Below are positions 1 to 6,757 of a stretch of DNA of 20,906 nt, in pieces. Source of the stretch: a virus; the IMG/VR virus record IMGVR_UViG_3300005590_000085, positions 1-20,906 of that record; one strand, written 5' to 3'. How positions within the stretch are numbered: the stretch's first letter is position 1; every line of letters begins with the position of its first letter. The translations under genes and the position numbers were made by a program. The notes beneath the pieces are model-generated. The model searched no databases and was not told where the DNA came from. It was given only the letters and a program-made list of their open reading frames with translations.

Positions 1-210
1 TATTTGCTGGGCTTTAAATTCCTCAGCATCTACGGCTGCTTTAAATCTATTGATTCGATTCATCTCGAGAAGACGTTTTGCTTGCTTCCTTTGAAGTCTA
101 GCCTGTCTTCTCCTAGCCTTAGCTCTCGCTTTGGCTGCCTTAGACGCTCCAAATCCTCCAATAATACTGGAGGCTGCTGAAGCTATTGCCATAGTTTCTA
201 GTACTGCCAT
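1..210 (-). CDS. Internal virion protein, T7 gp14-like (N-terminal 70 residues, cut by window edge)
   Basis: The frame is open from the ATG at 210 to the left edge without a stop, so only the N-terminus is present. It starts with a short hydrophobic, Ala/Gly-rich stretch (residues 2-22) and continues as a strongly basic helix full of Arg, Lys, Ala and Gln (residues 23-50). This is the layout of T7 gp14, an internal core protein ejected with the DNA to build a channel across the cell envelope. The start overlaps the stop of the gp13-like gene by one base (TAATG), so translation is probably coupled. The assignment rests mainly on synteny (11-12-13-14 order) and on the hydrophobic-then-basic N-terminus; no catalytic motif is available in this fragment. 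Confidence 0.6.
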   Translation of the reverse strand, partial: MAVLETMAIASAASSIIGGFGASKAAKARAKARRRQARLQRKQAKRLLEMNRINRFKAAVDAEEFKAQQI

Positions 211-620
211 TACTCAAACCTCGCATAAAGATAAGCATCTTGCTTCTCTTCCGTGTAGTATTTTACAACTCCCTCAAACTCGAATCCGAGGGACTCAGCC
301 CATTTCATGTTCCGCTTGTCCACGTACATCTCGAGTCTATGGAGATTATATTCTGGGATACAAAAAGCCAGTAGCTCTTTAGTCATTCCTTGAAATTCTT
401 CCTTGTAGTCACCGATATGGATCGATCCGTACATGAAGGCCTCGGCCACTCCCTCATGTTTATAGAGAAGACCGAAAAGGCCTAGAACAGTATCTCCAGC
501 AAAAACCGTAACCATTGGCATAGTAAGGAGATTCTCTGGCTCCACTTTCTTCCAATTAGGATCTCGACACTCAAAGTTAGTCAAATGTCTTAGCTCGAAT
601 GTCTTAACATCAACGGTCAT
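210..620 (-). CDS. GNAT-like protein in the T7 gp13 position
   Basis: A 136-residue protein with the look of a GNAT acetyltransferase fold. There is a central beta stretch around residues 35-53 (VTVFAGDTVLGLFGLL), a helical region, then LHRLEMYVDKRN followed by KWAESLGFEFEGVVKYYT, which matches the late-domain pattern where a helix ends in a LGF-E-G turn. T7 gp13, also 138 residues and in the same slot, is a virion-associated protein of this fold class. Whether this copy acetylates anything is unknown, because the pyrophosphate-binding Q/RxxGxG/A loop is not clearly present. It overlaps tail tubular B by 11 bases and has a GAGGA site 8 bases before its ATG. Fold and position are fairly secure; enzymatic activity is inference. 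Confidence 0.68.
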   Translation of the reverse strand: MTVDVKTFELRHLTNFECRDPNWKKVEPENLLTMPMVTVFAGDTVLGLFGLLYKHEGVAEAFMYGSIHIGDYKEEFQGMTKELLAFCIPEYNLHRLEMYVDKRNMKWAESLGFEFEGVVKYYTEEKQDAYLYARFE

Positions 621-3138
621 TTGTTTGTCCTCTGGCTACAACGCCAAGAATGGTTAATGGATAAGCTCCATCAGCTGCAATTTTTATCTTAGCTCCATCT
701 TCTCGAGGGCCCTGAGGAAAGTCAAGAGGGAATGTCCCAGTCTTTAACTCAGATATTAGATCTTTAACTGGATCTTGTTTACCTAGAGGATGTCCAGCTC
801 TTACTCCCCGAGATCTATAAACTAAAACTTGGAGTCTATCTATTCTCTGAGTAAGGCCTAAACTAGTCCCAAACTGCCCACCAGCATTGAGATCGTTAGT
901 TTCTACATAGGATTCATAGGGAATCCCAGCCACTAAAAATTTGGCACTATTCTTTGTGGCCGTAACCGTTCCACCAGCTACAGTGGCCACACTATCAAAC
1001 TCTCCATCAACGTAGATATGTACCTCTTCTCCCTCTAAATGATCCATATTAATAGTGTCATTAACTCCCACTAAAACTTTAGAGGAATCAAGGAAATTAG
1101 GGATATCGTCTACATTATCCAGAACATCAGATAAGAAGTCCTTTCCAATTTTTTCTACGTGAAGTCTTCTCTCCCCATCAATGAATCTCTCGAGTAACAT
1201 CCAGATCTCATCGACATCTCCATTCTGGGATGGAATGGCCACAGCACCATGAACTTTGGCCCCTAAAGGGAATCTGTGCCAAGCCATAACTCCATTGGCT
1301 GGAGAATATGTAAACCCTATAAGCTCATCATTTGATGTAACCGCTAGGACAATATTTCTAGTAGTACAGTATTCTAATACTCTAAACTGTTTATCGGCTG
1401 CTGGATCTCCAAAAGTATTCACATCTACAATATGATCAGCATGGAGAGTCAGATCGTTAGAAAGGAAAGATCCATTCCTCTCAGAGAATTTAAAGTTATA
1501 AGCTGATCTACCATCTCGGAGGATATAGACAACTTCATCATCAGCTCTTACAGGCATGATAGGAGATCCACCTCTAGTAGTCTGTCTCCTAAAGGCCACT
1601 GACGTAGCCGAAAGAGCTTTATTCCCTCCAGATACCACATACTCAGCTCCAAGAGTTCCCATCATAAGGGCCTGTCCAGAGGATAACCACTGGATAGCAT
1701 TGATCTCATTTGATGATGGCCTGAAACTTACTGGATCCGTTTCAAGATTTACGGCTCCAAAAATATCTACAACCTTGTCTTTATCTGGAATATTGACAGG
1801 TACAAAGTTATTTAACTTAGTTACATCGGTTCCAGCTCCATCTTGAGTGAAACGAGTCCCTAGCATAACGAATATGTTCCCAGTACGGGAAGTTCTAATA
1901 GTATCAACTTCTTTCTTAGTTCCCCCAAAGACAGCTCGTTGCTCAAAAAAGCAGCAAGATCTAGGAAAACCTTGAACATCATCCCAAGCCGACTCCGACC
2001 AATTGTCTGTAGCTGCGAACGCAGCGGGTGCTGTGGTAGCCACATTATCAGGAAATGGCCCATCGAAAGCATCGATAGTAAAATCTGATGTGTGGAATCT
2101 GGACGTAATTGCTAAACATACGTAAGGCGAGTTTTCGAGAGGGTTGCCCGAGGGCGGCTGTGGATAATCTACATCAACTACAACAAAGTCTATAGTTTTA
2201 ATTGCGGCTCCGACAAGAGCTTCTATTTTAAAAGTAGAACCTAATTTGGCATCTGTAAATATTGGTTTCTTGCTTTCTAGTTTGTAGACATCATAAAGGT
2301 TTACATCTCCAAAAGTAACTGCTGGGCCCCCTGACGGTGCGATGTCAATTCTATGAGTCTCAATGAAAGTACCTTTAATAGTAGTGTCCGTGGTATTCGG
2401 AGTGAGAAAAGGAACTCTCATAATATTAGTGTAGAAGTGTTTCGTTTGATCCACTCCAAAGAAAGTTTTCAATCTAAATAAGTGGAACCATTCCACCTCA
2501 AACTCGTCCTCATCAGTCCTAGCAATAACTATAGGAGGAATCTCTCCAGACTCATGAGTAAGGAGCATAATATCCCCAGACTGAGCATAGTGAAAGCCTC
2601 TAGCATCAGCTCCGGCTAATTTGAATTGGCCCTTATAAAAAGGAGCATAGTAAAATAAACTATTATTTATAGCTGAGACATCAGTATAAGTTGAGATATT
2701 GTTCCACTCAGTCCCGAGATCCCCCGAAACATTGGCATTTGTCCCATCGTTCTTAGTTACCACTATGAAGTTGGAAGCTGGCATGTTGTGGAATAGTGTA
2801 TTATCATCTCCCTTCCCTAGTACATTTGTCCTATTAAGAACGCTGGCTGGAGCTGGTATCAGGTTAGATGGGTGGAGAGTGATATGGTAAGCTTCTCTTT
2901 TTGAAAATATAAAAGGTATTGATCGGGCCTTTCCATCACCTTGAAGAGGATTAGGCTCAAAAATTCTATGGATATACTCGAGGCCCTTTCTACGATTAAC
3001 CCCTCCCTGTTTCATAGGGAACATATTTACAACTCTCTCACAAGAGCTGTTATATTCTTCAACTTCAGTACGAGCCGACATCTTAGGAGAAAACTCTCCA
3101 GATTTAAAGCTATTAACTAAGTCGTTAAATTTTGACAT
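610..3138 (-). CDS. Tail tubular protein B (T7 gp12-like nozzle protein)
   Basis: An 842-residue protein, close to the 794 residues of T7 gp12, which forms the tail nozzle below the gp11 ring. The N-terminus has the family hallmark: NSFKSGEFSPKMSAR, then ERVVNMFPMKQGGVNRRKGLEYI, the conserved segment of podovirus tail tubular B / stabilisation proteins. The central part carries the expected FPRSCCFFEQRAVFGGT segment and TFGDPAADKQFRVLEYC. The C-terminus ends in beta-rich sequence with a run of Gly and Thr. It starts by TAATG overlap with the tail tubular A stop and ends inside the gp13-like start. Family assignment is confident from the N-terminal signature plus length and order. Confidence 0.92.
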   Translation of the reverse strand: MSKFNDLVNSFKSGEFSPKMSARTEVEEYNSSCERVVNMFPMKQGGVNRRKGLEYIHRIFEPNPLQGDGKARSIPFIFSKREAYHITLHPSNLIPAPASVLNRTNVLGKGDDNTLFHNMPASNFIVVTKNDGTNANVSGDLGTEWNNISTYTDVSAINNSLFYYAPFYKGQFKLAGADARGFHYAQSGDIMLLTHESGEIPPIVIARTDEDEFEVEWFHLFRLKTFFGVDQTKHFYTNIMRVPFLTPNTTDTTIKGTFIETHRIDIAPSGGPAVTFGDVNLYDVYKLESKKPIFTDAKLGSTFKIEALVGAAIKTIDFVVVDVDYPQPPSGNPLENSPYVCLAITSRFHTSDFTIDAFDGPFPDNVATTAPAAFAATDNWSESAWDDVQGFPRSCCFFEQRAVFGGTKKEVDTIRTSRTGNIFVMLGTRFTQDGAGTDVTKLNNFVPVNIPDKDKVVDIFGAVNLETDPVSFRPSSNEINAIQWLSSGQALMMGTLGAEYVVSGGNKALSATSVAFRRQTTRGGSPIMPVRADDEVVYILRDGRSAYNFKFSERNGSFLSNDLTLHADHIVDVNTFGDPAADKQFRVLEYCTTRNIVLAVTSNDELIGFTYSPANGVMAWHRFPLGAKVHGAVAIPSQNGDVDEIWMLLERFIDGERRLHVEKIGKDFLSDVLDNVDDIPNFLDSSKVLVGVNDTINMDHLEGEEVHIYVDGEFDSVATVAGGTVTATKNSAKFLVAGIPYESYVETNDLNAGGQFGTSLGLTQRIDRLQVLVYRSRGVRAGHPLGKQDPVKDLISELKTGTFPLDFPQGPREDGAKIKIAADGAYPLTILGVVARGQTNDR

Positions 3139-3728
3139 TAATACCTCTCGTAAGTTGAAGGGTAGTCGGACTCTGCAAAGTGAGCATCCAAAAATTGATT
3201 TGAATGAGCAGTATCTAAGTAGTCCTCTTGGGCATCTGTGGCCGCTGCATCTAATGTGAAACTTTTAGCTTTCTTCTCCATTGACTCCCCTAAAGATACA
3301 GATTGTACCAGAGGATAAGCCCATTCAGCAGCCAGCCTATAAGCTAAGGCCTCGCTAAATTTAGAAGTAAAAGTGGCTGGATTGTGGTTTCTCCACACGT
3401 ATAATAGATTGGCCTCACTCACATTACTTGTGATTAAAAAGCCAGATTCTATTTTGTAAGGATAATTATTAAGTAATCGGATTGGCCTTTCCATATCAGC
3501 TGGAAGAACAAATTTACTCCCTCCTCCTATGGCTGGAGTTGGATCTAGTGCAAGAGCTTGTCTCTTAATTGCAAAGTTCCAGTAGTGATCATAAAGGAGA
3601 GCATCTAAAATAACGTAGAAAGTTCGATTGGCCAACCGTCCCGCTTTGCTCTCTTCAGATAAAGATGCGATAGGCTCGACACCTATTTTCGAGAGGGCTG
3701 AATTAACTATTCCTACTACGCTTCCCAT
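3138..3728 (-). CDS. Tail tubular protein A (T7 gp11-like adaptor)
   Basis: The protein is 196 residues, identical in length to T7 gp11, the ring that joins portal to nozzle. It begins VVGIVNSALSKIGVEPIASL, the characteristic opening of the family, and continues with DHYWNFAIKRQALAL and FVLPADMERPIRLLN, both typical conserved blocks (aromatic W-x-F followed by LPxDxxR). The C-terminal third is helical (ALAYRLAAEWAYPLVQS). An AAGGAG ribosome site lies 7 bases before the ATG. A 25-base hairpin at 3749-3773 sits just upstream in the mRNA leader. It is translationally coupled to tail tubular B. Confidence 0.92.
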   Translation of the reverse strand: MGSVVGIVNSALSKIGVEPIASLSEESKAGRLANRTFYVILDALLYDHYWNFAIKRQALALDPTPAIGGGSKFVLPADMERPIRLLNNYPYKIESGFLITSNVSEANLLYVWRNHNPATFTSKFSEALAYRLAAEWAYPLVQSVSLGESMEKKAKSFTLDAAATDAQEDYLDTAHSNQFLDAHFAESDYPSTYERY

Positions 3729-3748
3729 AATGTACTCCTTGCACCTAT

Positions 3749-3773
3749 AAAGCCCCAGACTAGCTGAGGCTTT
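3749..3773. terminator. Hairpin between capsid-neighbour gene and tail tubular A, terminator-like on both strands
   Basis: AAAGCC pairs with GGCTTT and CAG with CTG around a 5-base loop, with one C/A mismatch. On the + strand it is followed directly by five T residues, so it could stop antisense transcription. On the coding (-) strand only a short TTT follows, so partial termination or an RNA processing role is as likely. It lies 20 bases upstream of the tail tubular A start codon. Confidence 0.5.
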
Positions 3774-3809
3774 TTAGTTTAATATCGACTTGGGAGAAGA
3801 TACAAACAT

Positions 3810-3829
3810 CCCACCCTCGAAAGAGTGGG
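3810..3829 (-). other. GNRA-capped RNA hairpin downstream of the 144-aa gene
   Basis: CCCA pairs with TGGG and CTC with GAG, closing a GAAA tetraloop when read on the + strand, with a CC bulge. Read on the coding strand the loop is TTTC and the stem is the same. A T-rich but interrupted sequence (ATGTTTGTATC) follows on the - strand, so it may be a weak terminator or an mRNA end-stabiliser for the capsid transcript. Confidence 0.4.
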
Positions 3830-3841
3830 AGGGGGTTATAA

Positions 3842-4276
3842 TTATTCTACTGAAAGAATTACAAAACCTTCGATCTTCCCAGCGGCATTAACAGAGGCCT
3901 CGGTACATTCGATCATTAAGTAATCATTACCTTCAGTAATGTAACCAATGTCGTTTGAGTCCTTGTCGGCTCTTTCTAAAACATCTTGTCCACCAGCATC
4001 CGCTACAGGGATAAGGCTGTCAGAGTCCTCAGCACCGTCTTTGCTAAGTCCCATTGAAACGATACCCGTAGCACCTAAACTAGGTAACTTAATGATAGCA
4101 TCTACAATAAGAGCGTTTTTAGGAAGTTTCAATCCGTAGATCTTATCTCCAAGAGCTAAAACAGCTGCAAGAGTAAACTCGATCTTCATAATTCTAAGCT
4201 TCCCGTAGTTTTCATACGACGGAGTTTTTTTAGCAAAATCTGCTGCATCCGTACTTAATCTATCTTGATAGTTCAT
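3842..4276 (-). CDS. Small virion-type protein next to the major capsid gene (possible head decoration)
   Basis: A 144-residue protein that I do not recognise by family. It has a polar N-terminus (residues 1-28), then a beta-rich body with alternating hydrophobic residues (IMKIEFTLAAVLALGDKIYGL; ALIVDAIIKLPSLG; IEGFVILSVE at the C-terminus) and an acidic middle. It sits directly downstream of the capsid gene, where decoration or head-stabilising proteins are commonly encoded. It has its own AGGAG site 6 bases before the ATG, preceded in the leader by a 7-bp hairpin (4293-4315). Isolation between two hairpins suggests that its dosage is set separately from the tail genes. A decoration role is inference from position and apparent beta fold. 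Confidence 0.72.
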   Translation of the reverse strand: MNYQDRLSTDAADFAKKTPSYENYGKLRIMKIEFTLAAVLALGDKIYGLKLPKNALIVDAIIKLPSLGATGIVSMGLSKDGAEDSDSLIPVADAGGQDVLERADKDSNDIGYITEGNDYLMIECTEASVNAAGKIEGFVILSVE

Positions 4277-4292
4277 AGTATCTCCTACTATA

Positions 4293-4315
4293 GCTGAGGC
4301 TTATCAAACCTCAGC
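4293..4315 (-). other. Perfect 7-bp hairpin in the capsid / 144-aa gene leader
   Basis: GCTGAGG and CCTCAGC flank a 9-base loop. On the coding strand the hairpin is followed by TATAGTAGGAGATACTATG, so it abuts the ribosome site of the 144-aa gene and has no T tract. It therefore looks like an RNA processing or translation-control element rather than a terminator. Confidence 0.5.
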
Positions 4316-4332
4316 CAGATAAAAATTAATTA

Positions 4333-5283
4333 TTATTTTTGCTTACAAAGAATTTCTACTACTTTAACCTCTTCCATTCTTACAGCACCAACTGAGTGTC
4401 TTACGTAAACAAGAGTAGAGAATCTCTTAGTATCCATTTCCTTAACTCTAGCGAACTGCTCCTCTCCAATTGATGAAAGCATTCCGTCTTTTTGCCAAGC
4501 AAAACATCTTCTCCAGTTCTCACCAGCACCACCTGAATAAGTACCGCCAGCATTGAAAGTTCCATCAGCTTCCCACTCGATAGAAGTTGGATCTAATACA
4601 AATGGAAGTCTTTCACTTCTTACAAACTCAAATCCCATAAAGGTATTGATTTGACCTGTAGTAAGGGCCTTAACTGAAGCATAGTCAGAAGACGTAGCTT
4701 TAGTTCTGTTAAGTAATGCTTGCTTCTGAGAACTTGACCAAGCTAAAAATCTCATTTCCTCTTCAACATCAGCATTATCAAATTTCTCTTGGATCTTTGT
4801 TAATGTGTATACGTTGAAGTTTTCAGGATCTCCAGAGAGATCGTCTTTAACACAAACAACTTTTTGGCTGTCTGGGAAAATTACTGGAACATCCCCGTCC
4901 TCACCAGTCATGGCCGTACCAAGAGCTGCTGTGATGAAGATATCATCTTTCTTATGGTTAAGAGCTTCAACGGCTCTAATTGCATAAGCGTTTGTAGGTT
5001 CGATCAGAGTTCTAATCTGATCCATTTTATCTACAAGCGTACCAAAGTCAGCATCTTTCAATGTAACTTGTCTACGGCTATGAGGAACATCAAGGATCGG
5101 AGTATCACCATGTCTATTGGTAATATCTACAGCCTCAACACCACCTAACTGCTCGTAGTGATCCACTTTACTATTTTGAGATTCCATACGAGCTTTATAA
5201 AAAAGTCTCGCTTCTTTCTGCTGAGATAACATATAAATGTTTGATTTAAACCCCTCAACGTGAGCTACTGTTATTGTAAACAT
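4333..5283 (-). CDS. Major capsid protein
   Basis: A 316-residue protein placed immediately downstream of the scaffold gene, as T7 gene 10 follows gene 9. It opens MFTITVAHVEGFKSNIYMLSQQ, then YEQLGGVEAVDITNRHGDTP and DADFGTLVDKMDQIRTLIEPTNAYA, a pattern I associate with the Pfam Phage_capsid_2 group of HK97-fold capsid proteins. Later blocks include the FMGFEFVRSERLP segment, typical of the P-domain, and a CFAWQKDGM stretch. The start is taken at 5283 because GTGGAGGATAAAATG places a GGAGG site 4 bases before this ATG; a GTG 4 codons upstream would lie within that site. It has its own leader with hairpins (5341-5375) and a terminator between it and the scaffold, consistent with high, separately controlled expression. 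Confidence 0.88.
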   Translation of the reverse strand: MFTITVAHVEGFKSNIYMLSQQKEARLFYKARMESQNSKVDHYEQLGGVEAVDITNRHGDTPILDVPHSRRQVTLKDADFGTLVDKMDQIRTLIEPTNAYAIRAVEALNHKKDDIFITAALGTAMTGEDGDVPVIFPDSQKVVCVKDDLSGDPENFNVYTLTKIQEKFDNADVEEEMRFLAWSSSQKQALLNRTKATSSDYASVKALTTGQINTFMGFEFVRSERLPFVLDPTSIEWEADGTFNAGGTYSGGAGENWRRCFAWQKDGMLSSIGEEQFARVKEMDTKRFSTLVYVRHSVGAVRMEEVKVVEILCKQK

Positions 5284-5340
5284 TTTATCCTCCACGGATT
5301 TTTAGTTAATAATAATTTCCAAAAATTTTCGATTGATTGT

Positions 5341-5375
5341 CTCTAACGAGGTCTATCTGATAGGAGTTGTTAGAG
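5341..5375 (-). other. 35-base imperfect hairpin in the capsid mRNA leader
   Basis: CTCTAAC pairs with GTTAGAG and CTAT with ATAG, with a symmetrical 5x5 internal loop that includes further wobble pairs and a 3-base apical loop. The shape (long, bulged, upstream of capsid) resembles RNase III processing sites of T7 transcripts; that role is inference. Confidence 0.45.
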
Positions 5376-5440
5376 GTCTGAGAAGATTGTCTCGCCCCTA
5401 TCTTGAGTATATGATGTAAGAAAATTTATAGTGTGTCAAA

Positions 5441-5480
5441 TAAAAAGAGGGAGAGCCGCACGATCAGGTTAAGCTCTCCC
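5441..5480 (-). terminator. Intrinsic terminator after the scaffold gene
   Basis: On the - strand GGGAGAGC pairs with GCTCTCCC over a 16-base loop and is followed by TCTTTTTATTT. It lies 37 bases past the scaffold stop and ahead of the capsid gene, so it would reduce or end readthrough from upstream genes into capsid unless the phage polymerase ignores it. Confidence 0.72.
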
Positions 5481-5517
5481 CTATTATGGAGATTGAGGTG
5501 AGTGATTACCTCAAACT

Positions 5518-6453
5518 TTAAGCGTGTAAGTTTAACTTACGAGAAGCTGCAACCTCATTGAGTTTATGAAGCCTTTTCTGGTGGAAAACATAACTAGGGT
5601 TTGTCTTGTCACCTTTCATAAGAACTGCATAAGATTCTCTGTACTGGGCCTTGATTTGTTCAACATTGTCCAGAGTTTCTCCTCCTCCACCATCGAGAGT
5701 TTTATCGTCGAGAATTTTCTTCCCTACAGTATTGAGCATCTTGATAACAGCTGGATCCGTGAGAAGTCCCGCTTTTTGATAGGCCGCTTGCTCCTCTTCA
5801 CTGAAAACTTTTTTGAAAGCTGTCTCAGCAATCTTGGCCTCTTTATCAAAATTGTCTCCCCAGTCTCCTTTGAGTTTGGCCACTTCAGCTTCATAGGCCT
5901 TGTCAGCCTCAGCATCAGATCCCTCAGCCATCTCAGCTTGGGCCTTTGCATAGTAACTAAAAAGAGCCTCAGCCTGTTTTGGAAGAACTCCAGCTTTGTG
6001 GGCCTCTTCTAAGAATCCTTTATTTATTGGATCCTCTGCGTTAAATCCGTCGATATTGAGCTTATAGTCCTCTGGTTTCTCAGGACGGCCCAATTGATTA
6101 TATATTTTATCCCACTCCTCTGGAGTAGTGGCATCTGAAGGTTTAAGAATTTTATCGGCCCCTACTAATTTCTGGGCGTGGATATTGGAAAGAAGTACTT
6201 TCCCTAGATCAAAATTCCCTGATTCCTTATCAAGAAACTTCATAATAGTTGGATTGTCGTGGTATTCCTTTGGAAAGTTCTCAGGGTAATTTACCTGTGG
6301 CCCATCCGCTGGGGGTGTGTCAGCTGGAGGTGTATCAGCCGGAGGAGTATCCGCTGGAGGTGTATCAGCCGGAGGAGTATCCGCTGGAGGTGCTCCCCCG
6401 CCTCCCCCAATAAGGTCAGCTCTATTCATAATTCTCTTAAATTCTCTTATCAT
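5518..6453 (-). CDS. Scaffolding / capsid assembly protein (T7 gp9-like)
   Basis: A 311-residue protein (T7 gp9 is 307), located between portal and capsid genes. After a short basic N-terminus and a run of five Gly (residues 16-20) comes a proline-rich stalk of six PPAD[TG] units (residues 22-51). The rest is acidic and highly helical with many Ala, Glu and Lys (FLEEAHKAGVLPKQAEALFSYYAKAQAEM, around 145-175), ending in a basic C-terminus (FHQKRLHKLNEVAASRKLNLHA), which is where scaffold proteins usually contact the capsid. The start overlaps the preceding stop (TAATG) and has a GGGAGAAG site. Role assigned from order, length and composition; the proline stalk is unusual. Confidence 0.85.
   Translation of the reverse strand: MIREFKRIMNRADLIGGGGGAPPADTPPADTPPADTPPADTPPADTPPADGPQVNYPENFPKEYHDNPTIMKFLDKESGNFDLGKVLLSNIHAQKLVGADKILKPSDATTPEEWDKIYNQLGRPEKPEDYKLNIDGFNAEDPINKGFLEEAHKAGVLPKQAEALFSYYAKAQAEMAEGSDAEADKAYEAEVAKLKGDWGDNFDKEAKIAETAFKKVFSEEEQAAYQKAGLLTDPAVIKMLNTVGKKILDDKTLDGGGGETLDNVEQIKAQYRESYAVLMKGDKTNPSYVFHQKRLHKLNEVAASRKLNLHA
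6301..6390 (-). repeat. In-frame 15-bp tandem repeat coding PPADT x5 + PPADG
   Basis: Six units of 15 bp. Adjacent units differ in synonymous positions, but a 30-bp two-unit block is duplicated almost exactly, which points to recent expansion by slippage. The repeat encodes the Pro-rich linker of the scaffold protein. Confidence 0.9.
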
Positions 6454-6731
6454 TATTCTTCTCCCTCATCGTCGTAATTATCCGATGTAAATAATTTTAG
6501 GACATTGGTATAGTCCATCTCTAAAGTGTTAAAAATTGCAATGATTACAGCACGTTGGCCCTCTTTAAAAGCTAATTTCTGAGGATTTAGTTCGGGGGCT
6601 GGGCTAAACAGATTGGCATTTTTGGCCATGTCTAAAAGAACAGATCTTCCCTGTTCTCCTTTAAAAACGGCCTTATAGTTTCTAACTACCTGTGCGGCCT
6701 CTTTTGCTTCCTTTGAAGGATTGTCGTTCAT
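6453..6731 (-). CDS. Bbp19-like small virion-region protein
   Basis: A 92-residue protein with the pattern YKAVFKGEQGRSVLLDMAK ... LAFKEGQRAVIIAIFNTLEM. This resembles the Bbp19-type phage domain found beside portal genes in several podoviruses (F..F.t..GR.VL..L, then F.EG.R.V...I...L). Function is unknown. The start is set at 6731 because GGGAGAAGAT precedes that ATG; the TTG 4 codons upstream overlaps the ribosome site. It ends in an acidic tail (DNYDDEGEE) whose stop overlaps the scaffold start by one base. Family call is by eye. Confidence 0.75.
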   Translation of the reverse strand: MNDNPSKEAKEAAQVVRNYKAVFKGEQGRSVLLDMAKNANLFSPAPELNPQKLAFKEGQRAVIIAIFNTLEMDYTNVLKLFTSDNYDDEGEE

Positions 6732-6757
6732 ATCTTCTCCCAAGTCGATATTAATGC

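Larger units (their letters stand above)
5296..5517 (-). other. Capsid gene leader: non-coding 220 bases
   Basis: No gene is seen here. The stretch contains, in mRNA order, a GAGGT/ACCTC inverted repeat just after the scaffold stop, an intrinsic terminator (5441-5480), an AT-rich segment, and a 35-base imperfect hairpin (5341-5375) upstream of the capsid ribosome site. A promoter for capsid transcription would be expected between the terminator and the hairpin, but I do not see a clean sigma70 consensus. Confidence 0.6.

Noticed and set aside
5566-6012. 148-codon + strand frame opposite the scaffold gene
   Set aside because: A shadow of the helical Lys/Glu-rich scaffold reading frame; no ribosome site and hydrophobic nonsense composition.
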